Positions 35,309-44,385 of a stretch of 64,000 bases of DNA are shown one piece after another. This stretch comes from Paenibacillus hunanensis (GTDB lineage Bacteria > Bacillota > Bacilli > Paenibacillales > Paenibacillaceae). Position 1 is the first letter of the stretch; each line of letters starts with the position of its first letter. The stretch is from positions 62,001 to 126,000 of the forward strand of contig NZ_BMMB01000006.1 of NCBI RefSeq assembly GCF_014645615.1. The letters run 5' to 3'. The notes under the pieces were generated by a model that was not told where the DNA came from, made no database searches, and saw only the letters and a list, made by a program, of their open reading frames with translations. The position numbers and the translations under genes were made by a program.

Positions 35309-36835
35309 TTAGCTACAAGCGCAATTCAACACCGGCTTACGTGCAGCAGTCGCTTCATCCAAACGACTCACATACGTCGTATACGGTGCATTCAGTACCA
35401 GCTCTGGATTTTCCTTCGCTTCGTTGGCAATCTGGATCATCGTATCGATAAAGCCATCGAGTGTTTCTTTGCTCTCGGTTTCGGTTGGCTCGATCATGAT
35501 ACATTCTTCCACGTTCAGTGGGAAGTATACGGTTGGTGGGTGGTAACCAAAATCAAGCAATCGTTTGGCAACATCCAGTGTGCGTACGCCGTATTGCTTT
35601 AAGCCTTTGCCAGACATAACGAATTCGTGCTTGCACACATTGTCGTACGGCATGACATAATGATCCTTCAGGCGGTGCATCATATAATTGGCGTTCAGTA
35701 CCGCACATTCGGATACGCGGCGCAGACCTTCTGGGCCGTAGCTGCGGATATACGTATAGGCACGAACGAGAATGCCGAAGTTACCATAGTAAGCTTTGAC
35801 ACGACCGATCGAATCCGGTGAACCAGAACGAAGGGTATAGGTGCCGTCTTCTTGCTTTTCTACAACGGGCTCAGGCAGGAATGGCAGCAGCTTACTTTTC
35901 ACACCGACTGGGCCAGCACCTGGGCCACCGCCGCCGTGTGGGGTACTCATCGTTTTATGCAGATTCAAGTGAACAACGTCGAAGCCCATGTCGCCTGGGC
36001 GAGCAATGCCCATGATCGCATTAGAGTTGGCACCATCATAATAAAGCAGACCGCCTGCTTCGTGTACAACTGCGGCAATCTCAGTAATTTGTTCCTCGAA
36101 CAAGCCGAGTGTGTTCGGATTGGTCAGCATCAGTGCTGCCGTATCCGGGCCGACCGCAGCACGCAGTGCATCCAGATCAACCAGTCCGCGTTCATTGGAA
36201 GGAATCGTTACCGTTTGGAAACCGGCTACGGTTGCACTCGCCGGGTTTGTGCCGTGCGAGGAATCCGGTACGATGACCTTTGTACGATGCTCGCCGCGTT
36301 TTTCATGGTAGGCACGGATCATCATAAGACCTGTCCACTCGCCGTGTGCACCAGCAGCAGGTTGCAGGGTAACAGCATCCATACCAGTTAGCACAGCCAG
36401 ATCGTTTTGTAATGTATGCAGCAGCTCCAGCGCACCTTGAATGCTTTGCTCTGGCTGGTACGGATGGATTTTGGCAAATCCAGCGTAGCGAGCTACGTCT
36501 TCATTTACTTTTGGATTATATTTCATCGTACAGGAGCCGAGGGGATAGAAGCCATTGTCGACCCCGAAGTTCATACGGGACAGCTCGGTATAGTGACGGA
36601 TCACATCCACCTCATAAACTTCCGGCAATGCCGCCGCTTCGCTACGCAGCATATCCTGCGGAATCAGGCTGCTCAGATCGGCTTCGGGTACATCACATTC
36701 CGGTAAGGAGTAACCGACACGACCAGGCTGACTCAGCTCGAAAATTAATGCCTTTTCCTTTGCGACCATAGCTTGTTGCAATGGATTCGTGTCGACAGCT
36801 TGCGTTTCGCTTGCAGTTAACGTTTCGTTTGTCAT
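35309..36835 (-). CDS. gcvPB: glycine dehydrogenase (decarboxylating) subunit 2
   Basis: P-protein beta subunit of the glycine cleavage system; decarboxylates glycine with pyridoxal phosphate and passes the aminomethyl group to lipoyl-GcvH. 508 residues. The PLP Lys lies in NLHKTMSTPHGGGGPG, and SSHGTNPASA precedes it. Its ATG overlaps the end of gcvPA by 4 bases (ATGA), so the two subunits are translationally coupled. The C-terminus ends in NCACS. It is the last gene of the riboswitch-controlled operon. Confidence 0.95.
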   Translation of the reverse strand: MTNETLTASETQAVDTNPLQQAMVAKEKALIFELSQPGRVGYSLPECDVPEADLSSLIPQDMLRSEAAALPEVYEVDVIRHYTELSRMNFGVDNGFYPLGSCTMKYNPKVNEDVARYAGFAKIHPYQPEQSIQGALELLHTLQNDLAVLTGMDAVTLQPAAGAHGEWTGLMMIRAYHEKRGEHRTKVIVPDSSHGTNPASATVAGFQTVTIPSNERGLVDLDALRAAVGPDTAALMLTNPNTLGLFEEQITEIAAVVHEAGGLLYYDGANSNAIMGIARPGDMGFDVVHLNLHKTMSTPHGGGGPGAGPVGVKSKLLPFLPEPVVEKQEDGTYTLRSGSPDSIGRVKAYYGNFGILVRAYTYIRSYGPEGLRRVSECAVLNANYMMHRLKDHYVMPYDNVCKHEFVMSGKGLKQYGVRTLDVAKRLLDFGYHPPTVYFPLNVEECIMIEPTETESKETLDGFIDTMIQIANEAKENPELVLNAPYTTYVSRLDEATAARKPVLNCACS

Positions 36836-38187
36836 AGCGATGCCTCCAATTCGATTGCCAGTTGATCGATTTCCGCTTTGGTGCGTTTTTCGGTTACAGC
36901 GAACAGCATATGACCGGACAATTCTGGATACGATAGACCGAGATCATAACCACCGATGATGCCTTTTTCGAGCAGCTTGCTATTAACTGCTGCTGCGGAA
37001 GTACCCTCCGGCAGACGAACGACAAATTCATTGAAGAATGGAGCGGCAAATGCCAGTGTGCAGCCTTTGACAGCACCGATCGTGGTAGCAGCGTAATGTG
37101 CTTTTTGCACGTTCAATCCAGCGACATCAGCCATGCCCTGCTTGCCCATAACGGACAGGTAGACGGAAGCTGACAGTGCCAGCAATGCCTGATTGGAGCA
37201 AATATTCGATGTGGCTTTATCACGGCGGATATGCTGCTCACGGGTTTGCAAAGTCAGCACGAAGCCGCGTTTACCGTTACGGTCTGTCGTTTGACCGACG
37301 ATACGACCTGGCATACGGCGCATCTGTGCTTGAGAAACGGCGAAGAATCCGCACGTTGGACCGCCGAGCGACATGGAGATACCGAGCGGCTGTGCATCAC
37401 CGACTACGATATCGGCTCCGAGCTTGCCTGGCGCTTCCAGCAGACCAAGCGAGATCGGATTCGTGCTCACAACGAGCAGTGCGCCATGCTCATGCGCCAG
37501 ATCGGCAGCGGCACGGATGCCTTCAATGCCGCCGAAGAAGTTAGGCGATTGAACAAGCACGGCTGCTGTATCGTTATCCAGCACTTCGGCAAGTGCGCTA
37601 ATATCGGTCACGCCATCACCATAAGCAACCTCAACGACATCCAGATTCAAGCCGCGTGCATAGCTGCGTACCACTGCGCGCGATTCCGGGTGAATGGTAG
37701 AGAAAGCGACGATCTTGCTACGACGAGTAGCCGATGCCGCAAGGGAGGCAGCTTCAGCAAGTGCGGTTGCCCCATCGTACATACTCGCATTAGCAACCGC
37801 CATGCCTGTTAATTCACAAATATACGATTGAAACTCGAAAATCGCCTGTAGCTCGCCCTGGCTAATTTCCGGCTGGTACGGTGTATAGGCTGTATAAAAT
37901 TCGGAGCGTGAGATCACATGATTAATAACGGAAGGTACATGGTGATCGTAGATGCCTGCACCGAGAAAGCTTGTATAGCGATCGGTATCTGCATTACCTC
38001 CAGCAAGAGTAGCTAGATGGCGAGTCAGTGCATATTCGTCCAGCATGCCAGACATCGGCATCGTTCCCTCGTAACGAACGGAAGCAGGGATGTCCTTGAA
38101 CAATTCCTCAACAGAGGAAGCACCGATGACAGCCAGCATGTCGGCTTCATTTTGTGGGGTCATCGGAATGTAGCGATGGGATTTCAT
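36832..38187 (-). CDS. gcvPA: glycine dehydrogenase (decarboxylating) subunit 1
   Basis: P-protein alpha subunit, 451 residues. Typical opening HRYIPMTPQNEADMLAVIGA and conserved FLGAGIYDHHVPSVI and YTPYQPEISQGELQ segments. Together with GcvPB it forms the two-part P-protein of Firmicutes. GAAAGGAG lies 9 bases upstream of the ATG. A perfect palindrome (38203-38218) sits just before that ribosome site. A 138-base gap separates it from gcvT. Confidence 0.95.
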   Translation of the reverse strand: MKSHRYIPMTPQNEADMLAVIGASSVEELFKDIPASVRYEGTMPMSGMLDEYALTRHLATLAGGNADTDRYTSFLGAGIYDHHVPSVINHVISRSEFYTAYTPYQPEISQGELQAIFEFQSYICELTGMAVANASMYDGATALAEAASLAASATRRSKIVAFSTIHPESRAVVRSYARGLNLDVVEVAYGDGVTDISALAEVLDNDTAAVLVQSPNFFGGIEGIRAAADLAHEHGALLVVSTNPISLGLLEAPGKLGADIVVGDAQPLGISMSLGGPTCGFFAVSQAQMRRMPGRIVGQTTDRNGKRGFVLTLQTREQHIRRDKATSNICSNQALLALSASVYLSVMGKQGMADVAGLNVQKAHYAATTIGAVKGCTLAFAAPFFNEFVVRLPEGTSAAAVNSKLLEKGIIGGYDLGLSYPELSGHMLFAVTEKRTKAEIDQLAIELEASL

Positions 38188-38202
38188 AAATTATGCTCCT
38201 TT

Positions 38203-38218
38203 CGGTAGCGTGCTACCG
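38203..38218 (-). repeat. 16-base palindrome before the gcvPA ribosome site
   Basis: CGGTAGC-GT-GCTACCG is perfectly self-complementary and ends about 8 bases from the GAAAGGAG site. It could fold in the mRNA between gcvT and gcvPA. Confidence 0.5.
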
Positions 38219-38325
38219 GAATATTATCAATCGAATCGTTCCTAGCCATATATTTTGATTGACGATAAATCTATACAACAGTGAATGTACATATATGCAA
38301 CAATCGATTAAATAAGATGAAAAGC

Positions 38326-39441
38326 TTACGATTTTACCGGCTGACGTTTGTAAAATGGAGCTTTCACGACTTCAGCCTTCAACTGCTTGCCTCGAATTTC
38401 AACTTCCAGCGGTGTACCCAGCTCAGCGCTGCTTGCCTCGATCAAAGCGAGACCAAGATTACGCTTCAATGTTGGCGACTGTGTCCCTGTCGTTACCTCA
38501 CCAATCTGACGACCCTCGCGGAATACCGGATAGTGGGAGCGTGGAATACCGCGATCCAGCAGCTCAATACCGACCAGCTTGCGTGGAACGCCATTTTGCT
38601 TTTGCTCTGCGAGAATATCACGCCCGACGAAGTCACCTTTATCCAGCTTGACGAAAAAGCCAAGCCCTGCTTCCAGCGGCGTAATATCAGCAGATAGCTC
38701 CTGACCATACAGCGGCAGCTTCGCTTCAAAGCGGAGCGTATCCCGTGCACCCAGACCGCAGGCGATCAGACCATCATCTTCACCTGCTGCCAGCAGACCT
38801 TTCCAGATTGCTCCAGCCTGCTCTGCGGGACAATAGATTTCAAAGCCATCCTCGCCAGTATAGCCTGTACGGGAGATGATCACGTCCGCACCGTATAGCT
38901 TCACATCCGTAACAAATGTAAAGCTGGATAGCTCAGTCAATGCATCCGTGCCTGCTGCCTTACTCATAATCGATGCAGCCAGTGGACCTTGCAGCGCGAT
39001 CAGTGCCGTTTGCTCAGAGATATTATTGAGTAGTACATCATCTGGCAGATGCTGCTTGAGCCAGTCAATGTCTTTATCAATGTTGGAGGCGTTCAGAACG
39101 AGCATGTACAGATTCTCGTGAATGCGATAGACGAGCAGATCGTCCACGACACCGCCATTCGGATAGCACATCAAGGTGTACTGGGCTTGCCCATCCTGTA
39201 GACGAGTCACATCGTTCGTCAGCATCTTTTGCAAAAAGGCTTCGGTGCCTTTGCCACTGAACATGACTTCGCCCATATGGGATACATCAAACAATCCAGC
39301 ACGTTCGCGCACAGCTTCATGTTCTTTTTGAATGCCATAAAATTGTACTGGCAAATCCCAGCCTCCAAAATCGATACAGCGTGGGTTACCTGTTTCGGCG
39401 TATAGCGGATAAAGCGGTGTTCTTTTCAGCTCTGTTGTCAT
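38326..39441 (-). CDS. gcvT: aminomethyltransferase (T-protein)
   Basis: Releases ammonia and transfers the C1 unit from GcvH to tetrahydrofolate. 371 residues. Conserved segments are FDVSHMGEV, SRTGYTGEDGFEIY, and LGARDTLRFEAKLPLYGQEL, with the folate-binding Asp region in between. GAGGTG lies 8 bases before the ATG. It is the first gene after the glycine riboswitch. Confidence 0.95.
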   Translation of the reverse strand: MTTELKRTPLYPLYAETGNPRCIDFGGWDLPVQFYGIQKEHEAVRERAGLFDVSHMGEVMFSGKGTEAFLQKMLTNDVTRLQDGQAQYTLMCYPNGGVVDDLLVYRIHENLYMLVLNASNIDKDIDWLKQHLPDDVLLNNISEQTALIALQGPLAASIMSKAAGTDALTELSSFTFVTDVKLYGADVIISRTGYTGEDGFEIYCPAEQAGAIWKGLLAAGEDDGLIACGLGARDTLRFEAKLPLYGQELSADITPLEAGLGFFVKLDKGDFVGRDILAEQKQNGVPRKLVGIELLDRGIPRSHYPVFREGRQIGEVTTGTQSPTLKRNLGLALIEASSAELGTPLEVEIRGKQLKAEVVKAPFYKRQPVKS

Positions 39442-39622
39442 TTTGGCTCACCTCTAATTCATAATATGAACGGTCAAGCGATCTACAGACTGGGTTACTA
39501 TGCCGCCCAGCCTAAGATTATCATCAGGAGCAGGGCTTATTTATTTTGCGATAGCATCTTCTCAATGTGAGGACGAAGGAGCATTGATCCTTACCAAAGA
39601 GCAATCGTTCTGCAACAGAACA

Positions 39623-39685
39623 CAAAAAACAGGGAGGACAGGGAAGAAACGGGTACCTGACCCGCTCATTCCTTGTCCTCCCTGT
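39623..39685 (-). terminator. riboswitch-linked terminator before gcvT
   Basis: On the minus strand ACAGGGAGGACA pairs with TGTCCTCCCTGT, with GGAA/TTCC and CGGGT/ACCCG above, followed by six T. Its 5' arm begins within the last pairing segment of the second glycine aptamer, so ligand binding can switch it. Confidence 0.85.
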
Positions 39686-39915
39686 CCTTGATACCTGAGA
39701 GTTACCTTGCTGCCTGTCAGCATATCGCTGATGGAGCCGAAATGAACATTTCAGCCAGAACAAGCAAGTTTCCCCTTTGGTGATCCGCTGCGTAGATGCT
39801 CTACGCCGGATGCTCTCCAGAGCCGCGTCCCGTACAGGTCCCTTTTACCTGAGAGATTCACCGTTTCCGGCTTACTCCTTCGGCGCTGCCATCCAGTGGT
39901 CAGTCTCTCCCTGTA
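39680..39915 (-). promoter_or_regulatory. tandem glycine riboswitch
   Basis: Two aptamers on the minus strand. Aptamer I (about 39915-39830) has GGGAGAGAC, GCCGAAGGAGTAAGC and AATCTCTCAGGTAAAAGGGAC. Aptamer II (about 39825-39680) has CTGGAGAGC, CACCAAAGGGGAAAC and AACTCTCAGGTATCAAGGAC. These are the conserved glycine-riboswitch cores. It controls gcvT-gcvPA-gcvPB, probably turning expression on with glycine by disrupting the adjoining terminator. Confidence 0.95.
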
Positions 39916-40027
39916 CATTCATCCGCTTCCATATGATGTTATGTATTTCCGAACATTAAATCACTAAACGATCAAAAATGTATGTTTATTATATTAATAC
40001 TTGATTGAGTAAACGATGTCAAGCCTC

Positions 40028-40055
40028 TTGACAGCGCAAACTCGCTTACTATACT
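40028..40055 (+). promoter_or_regulatory. SigA promoter of gcvH
   Basis: TTGACA (perfect) and TATACT are separated by 16 bases, 50 bases before gcvH. It is divergent from the riboswitch leader and has no riboswitch of its own. Confidence 0.75.
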
Positions 40056-40104
40056 CTTGTGGCATTAGGATACTAACATGACAAGAATCGGAGGAGCATA
40101 AACG

Positions 40105-40497
40105 ATGAGCGAGATTAAGGATCAATTGCTGTACAGTAAAGAGCACGAGTGGGTGGAGCGCATTAGTGAGGATACTGTACGTATCGGTATTACCGATTTT
40201 GCTCAGCATCAGCTGGGAGATATCGTGTTTGTAGAGCTGCCTGAAGATGGACGTGCTGTAAGTGAGGACGAAGAAGTAGGCACAATCGAATCGGTTAAAA
40301 CGGTTTCTCAATTGTTTTGCCCGGTAGCCGGAACGGTAAGCAAGCTCAATCCTGATCTCGAAACCGAACCAGAGCTCGTCAACTCCGACCCATACGGCCG
40401 CGGCTGGATGATCGAACTCAAAGTAGACGGCGACCTGGACACAGCCCTGTCCACATTGCTTGATGCGGCTGCTTATGCGGAGCACGCACAGGATTAA
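40105..40497 (+). CDS. gcvH: glycine cleavage system H protein
   Basis: Lipoyl carrier of 130 residues shuttling the aminomethyl group between GcvP, GcvT and the L-protein. The lipoylated Lys 65 lies in GTIESVKTVSQLFCPVAG. AGGAG lies 10 bases before the ATG. It is divergent from gcvT-gcvPA-gcvPB and on its own promoter, so GcvH (also the lipoate relay in Bacillus) can be made without glycine induction. Confidence 0.96.
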   Translation: MSEIKDQLLYSKEHEWVERISEDTVRIGITDFAQHQLGDIVFVELPEDGRAVSEDEEVGTIESVKTVSQLFCPVAGTVSKLNPDLETEPELVNSDPYGRGWMIELKVDGDLDTALSTLLDAAAYAEHAQD

Positions 40498-41241
40498 TCT
40501 GTTAGCTCCAGCACCATATCATTGCCCGGCATGATCGAATTATCGAAATACTTAAAAACGTAATATTGGAAGTATTTAACTTACCCTCCTCGAGCGCCTG
40601 GCGTTCGGGGATTTTGCTATGGAGAACTATAAAAGCTAGCTTTAAAAGAAAGTAGGATAGGGATAAAAAGACTGTATCAATCAAAAGATAAGATCAACTC
40701 CAAGATGAAACCCATTCAAAGAACATACACATCGAAGCGACCCAACGTCAAAAGGAGCAACCTTTACAATACAAGACATGGAACAGTTGATAAAAGTTGA
40801 TATAGAGGAAGTGAATGAAAAGTAGATACGGTGCAACAAACAACGAGAGAAATCGATATATTGAAGCCATACTTCAATAGTAAGCTTAAAGCGCTTTCCT
40901 GCTCCCAGTATATCATACTACCTCGTAATAATGCGCGATCCGATGCGTATGAAATGAATCCTATTTTCTAAAAATGTATCCTAATTAACCTCAGACCATT
41001 TCATGCGTAGATTCCCCAATATACGTTTACAATTCTAGTAAAGTCTCTGCTAAAGCCGAACGAAGTATTCAATGAGAGTCTTTATTAACATCTCAGAAAA
41101 AGTATCGCTAAAAAAGTATTACCAAAAAATTTGCCACAAAAAATAATTATAAATCAACGAATATATGAACTTCTTCCTTACTGAAGTCATATCCATCTAT
41201 ACCAGCATAATCTACAGCCACAATGAAAGGAGACACCCACA
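40498..41241. other. 744-base intergenic region without a convincing gene
   Basis: A weak hairpin CCTCGAGCG/CGTTCGGGG (40588-40610) followed by ATTTT may end gcvH. A cre-like, palindromic TTAAAGCGCTTTCC lies at 40886-40899, and an inverted repeat TTGAAG/CTTCAA at 40861-40877. The rest is AT-rich. A 60-codon minus-strand frame at 40502-40684 starts with TTG and has no ribosome site at the right distance. Confidence 0.5.
40886..40899. promoter_or_regulatory. cre-like site in an otherwise empty gap
   Basis: TTAAAGCGCTTTCC matches the cre consensus at about 12 of 14 positions and contains the perfect palindrome AAAGCGCTTT. No promoter or gene is visible close by; the next gene starts 343 bases on. 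Confidence 0.35.
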
Positions 41242-42105
41242 TTGAACACCCAACGCATACTTATCACAGGCGCCAACTCCGGCATGGGACTTGCCTCCAG
41301 CATTGCGCTTGCCAAGCAAGGACACGAAGTGATCATGGCATGCCGCAACGAGGAACGCGGACAGCAAGCATTACAGCAGGCTCGTGAGCAAAGCGGCTCT
41401 GATCGACTAAAGCTTATGCAATGTGATCTCGGTTCCCTTGACGGCATCCATCAGTTTGCCGAGCAATTTTATCAAAACTATGATCGACTCGATGTGTTAT
41501 TGAACAATGCTGGTGTGGTCAACCTGAAGCGTAAGGAGACAAAGGATGGCTTTGAGATGTCATTAGGTGTCAATCATCTTGGACACTTTTTACTCACCCG
41601 TCTGCTGCTGGATGCGGTTCGACAGTCGCCATCTGGACGTATCGTCACCGTTGCCTCTGGCGCGTATAAAATTGGCAAAATTCACTGGGACGATCCGAAT
41701 CTGGAGCATGGCTACACGGTTATCAAGGCCTATGCTCAGTCCAAGCTAGCGAATCTGTATTTTAACCAGATTCTAGCGGAGCAGCTTCAAGGCACGAATA
41801 TAACGGCTAATTGTCTGCACCCTGGCGCAGTAGCGACAAGCATCGGTGTCGATCGAGACACGGGCTTTGGTAAACGATTGCTAGCAGCGCTGGCGCATAC
41901 GCCCTTTTTTCAAACACCTGAGCAGGGCGCAGAAACCGCGATATTTCTTGCAACCGATCCATCTGTAGAAGGACAATCCGGGCACTACTATTATCGTAAA
42001 AAAGTGCATTCTCTACATTCACGAGCGATGAACCGTGAGGAGGCGCTGCGGCTATGGGAATGGAGTGAGCAGCAAACGGGAATCGAATCCTCCCTTCATG
42101 TATAA
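41242..42105 (+). CDS. short-chain dehydrogenase/reductase (retinol dehydrogenase-like)
   Basis: NAD(P)-dependent SDR of 287 residues. The cofactor motif is ILITGANSGMGLASSIAL (GxxxGxG), with LLNNAGVV near 87 and the catalytic Ser in IVTVASGAY. Tyr and Lys lie in YAQSKLANLYF. The ACRNEERG segment after the second strand suggests NADP preference, as in the RDH group. The start is TTG with AAAGGAG 10 bases upstream. The substrate is unknown. Confidence 0.88.
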   Translation: MNTQRILITGANSGMGLASSIALAKQGHEVIMACRNEERGQQALQQAREQSGSDRLKLMQCDLGSLDGIHQFAEQFYQNYDRLDVLLNNAGVVNLKRKETKDGFEMSLGVNHLGHFLLTRLLLDAVRQSPSGRIVTVASGAYKIGKIHWDDPNLEHGYTVIKAYAQSKLANLYFNQILAEQLQGTNITANCLHPGAVATSIGVDRDTGFGKRLLAALAHTPFFQTPEQGAETAIFLATDPSVEGQSGHYYYRKKVHSLHSRAMNREEALRLWEWSEQQTGIESSLHV

Positions 42106-42221
42106 ACGGATTGAAGGTGAAGGAGCGGCCTGTTTAGCAGGAAGCGACATGTTTTGCATGATTGAAATAGGATTCTGGCAATGGCTGTGATAGACTGGAG
42201 AAAGCGGGCAACTACACGAAT

Positions 42222-42267
42222 AAGGCGTTGTACCGATCGGTCTGATCATTTGTGAGATCGCCTTTTT
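42222..42267 (+). terminator. weak terminator after the SDR
   Basis: AAGGCG and CGCCTT, with a GATC/GATC pair inside, followed by TTTT. The stem is short and interrupted. Confidence 0.4.
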
Positions 42268-42354
42268 CTAGTGTCATCCTGACATTTGTACAGGCTGCTC
42301 ATATGGGATCGCATAGATCGCAAATAGATTTAGAAACAGAAAGGAACGGAAACA

Positions 42355-42903
42355 ATGAACAATAATTATCCGCCAAATCCGAATGGTCAGGAGCAGCCAC
42401 CTCAGCCACCATTTGGTCAACCACAACCACCACAGGGGCGTCCGCCACTCGTTGGGCTTGGAGGCTGGTTGGTCGTGTTTCAGATTTACATGTATTGGAG
42501 CCTACTCGTCGCTCTCCTTGCGATTCCAACCTACATATTCATGATGTTCCTGGTTGCCAATCCAGACGTCTTTCCAGCGGAAGTGAGAGGGGATATTGAT
42601 CGGGTATTGGCGCTATACAATGGGAATCTACAGGCTCTTTCCGTATATGAAATGATCGTAGCGGTTATTCAGATTGTGCTGCTGGTAATCATGCTCGTGC
42701 AGTTGTACACGCGCAAGCGTTCTTTCCCACGTACAGCGCGTGCATATTTACTAATTAATCTGGCGTTGACTGTCATTGCCTTTTTCATTGTCCCACCAAC
42801 CTCAGGTATGGTTACAGGCATGATCATATCGGCAATTATGACGCTACTATGGAACCTGTATTTTTCTCGCTCCGTACGAATCAAAAATACATTCGTTCGC
42901 TAA
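42355..42903 (+). CDS. DUF2569-like membrane protein
   Basis: Protein of 182 residues. A Pro/Gln-rich N-terminal tail of about 32 residues precedes the LGGWLVVFQIYMYWSLL helix; three further helices follow at about 97-120, 128-147 and 152-170. The GGWL start of the first helix and the C-terminal YFSRSVRIKNTFV are the marks of DUF2569 proteins, whose function is unknown. AAGGAACGG lies before the ATG. It stands alone. Confidence 0.75.
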   Translation: MNNNYPPNPNGQEQPPQPPFGQPQPPQGRPPLVGLGGWLVVFQIYMYWSLLVALLAIPTYIFMMFLVANPDVFPAEVRGDIDRVLALYNGNLQALSVYEMIVAVIQIVLLVIMLVQLYTRKRSFPRTARAYLLINLALTVIAFFIVPPTSGMVTGMIISAIMTLLWNLYFSRSVRIKNTFVR

Positions 42904-43010
42904 ACGCATCGATTTTACGCACGGTAAGGCTACAGGAAGCAGATAGACAGCTTTCTCTATAGCTATTACAATAAGTAGAAAAATCTATGCTGTATGTGGG
43001 GGAATGGACG

Positions 43011-43523
43011 ATGCAAGAAACCGAAAAGTACGAAATTCAGATTGCTCGTCAGCAGGATCTGGACGAGATTGTCAGCATTTATAATTCATCGATTCCCGGT
43101 AGACTCGCTACCGCGGATACTGAGCCCGTAACCGTAGCAAGTCGCCAGACCTGGTTTGACGAGCATGATCCAGCCCGTCGACCATTATGGGTACTCTGGC
43201 AAGGTGATCGCATCGCTGGCTGGGCAAGCTTGCAAACCTTTTACGGTCGTCCGGCATACAATGGTACCGTTGAGCTGAGCGTGTACGTGCATCCCGACTT
43301 TCAGGGTAAAGGAATCGGCAGCAAGCTCGTAAGCTATGCTATTGAGCAAGCACCTGCACTTCATATTCATACCCTGCTCGGCTTTGTATTTGCTCATAAT
43401 GATCCAAGCCGTACGCTGTTAAGTAAGTTTGGCTTTGAGGAGTGGGGACATCTGCCACGGGTTGCTGTACTTGATGGTGTTGAACGCCATCTGGCTATTC
43501 TCGGTAAACGCATTGGTGAATAA
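43011..43523 (+). CDS. GNAT acetyltransferase, phosphinothricin acetyltransferase-like
   Basis: Protein of about 170 residues. EIQIARQQDLDEIVSIYNSS opens the fold as in PAT/YwnH proteins, acetyl-CoA motif A is VYVHPDFQGKGIGSKLV, and FAHNDPSRTLLSKFGFEEWG is the typical C-terminal segment. GGGGGA lies 8 bases before the chosen ATG. The acceptor is probably an amino-acid analogue, but this is not provable from sequence. Confidence 0.85.
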   Translation: MQETEKYEIQIARQQDLDEIVSIYNSSIPGRLATADTEPVTVASRQTWFDEHDPARRPLWVLWQGDRIAGWASLQTFYGRPAYNGTVELSVYVHPDFQGKGIGSKLVSYAIEQAPALHIHTLLGFVFAHNDPSRTLLSKFGFEEWGHLPRVAVLDGVERHLAILGKRIGE

Positions 43524-43579
43524 TCCAATCTGAACGATGATCGTTCGCTTGCTCGTTATTTTTGCATGATGATATACAT

Positions 43580-43646
43580 AAAAACCTGTCCTTACACGAC
43601 CTTACCTCCTATACAGGTGGCTCGGTTGAGTAAAGACAGGTTTTTT
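43580..43646 (+). terminator. intrinsic terminator after the GNAT gene
   Basis: AAAAACCTGTC pairs with GACAGGTTTTTT, with CTTAC/GTAAAG above and a 40-base top. Confidence 0.8.
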
Positions 43647-43935
43647 AGTGTGGTGGTTGGCGGGTGAGGATAGCAGAATGAATTGGCAACTGTACAGCAT
43701 ACCGATGAAGTCTAATTTCTTTGTTACTCGATCAGTGAATGGACTTCGATATGCTTTATGCAAATGCCAGAGCACATCGTTTATTTATACAAGACGTGAC
43801 AGGCAACAATTTGAATCCGGGTAGTGGTATATAAGGGACTACGTATATTGCTTTAAGGCTAAGAATTAGATGTACAGATTAAGTAAAGTGTAACAGCTGC
43901 AATGAGGATTGCGATCTAGCTATAGGCACAGGTAG
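43647..43935. other. intergenic, nothing recognised
   Basis: No ORF with a ribosome site and no clear structure. Confidence 0.5.
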
Positions 43936-44106
43936 TTAGCTACGTATGCCCTCAATACGAGCGAGCATTTCGTCACCTTCATGCTGACGATCGCGCCGCA
44001 TATCCTTGAATAGGAGCACCATGTCTTCTAGCTGTAGACAGCCTGCCAGTAAAATAATAGGCGTGAATACGATCCATTTGACGATCTTGATTACAGTGGT
44101 TTTCAT
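43936..44106 (-). CDS. small predicted lipoprotein, 56 residues
   Basis: A short gene on the minus strand. The ATG is preceded at 8 bases by AAGGAGA. The product begins MKTTVIKIVKWIVFTPIILL followed by AGC, so it has a positively charged n-region, a hydrophobic stretch and a lipobox LAGC with Cys 23. The mature part is about 34 residues, mostly charged (EDMVLLFKDMRRDRQHEGDE), probably a single helix outside the membrane. An inverted repeat ATGACATA/TATGTCAT lies 43 bases upstream (44149-44177). I recognise no family. It is divergent from map. Confidence 0.75.
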   Translation of the reverse strand: MKTTVIKIVKWIVFTPIILLAGCLQLEDMVLLFKDMRRDRQHEGDEMLARIEGIRS

Positions 44107-44148
44107 TGATATCGTCTCCTTATTACTGCTTCGTGTAGTTTAAGCTTC

Positions 44149-44177
44149 ATGACATATTCACCCGCCGATTATGTCAT
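44149..44177. promoter_or_regulatory. inverted repeat upstream of the small lipoprotein gene
   Basis: ATGACATA and TATGTCAT are perfect complements 13 bases apart in the divergent region between the small gene and map. It could be an operator. Confidence 0.35.
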
Positions 44178-44385
44178 TTTATCAATATACGTAGCCGGAT
44201 AAACATGCGTTTCAAGTAAAATAGGAGAAGTTAATAAAGAAGGTAGTAAGGTTGCTGAAATGGTAGACAGGCGTTACTATAATATAACGATAGTCGGACA
44301 GTGCTTGCAGAATGATTCCGTACGCTGATTGCGTCAGCAGCGTTAGATTCTGCTCGCAGCTGGTATGGAAAGGAAGTTATGAGCA

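Noticed and set aside
39524..39763. 79-codon minus-strand frame in the gcvT leader
   Set aside because: It lies in the glycine riboswitch and its terminator, which fully explain the sequence.
40502..40684. 60-codon minus-strand frame after gcvH
   Set aside because: TTG start, and the only GGAG is about 14 bases away; no conserved features.
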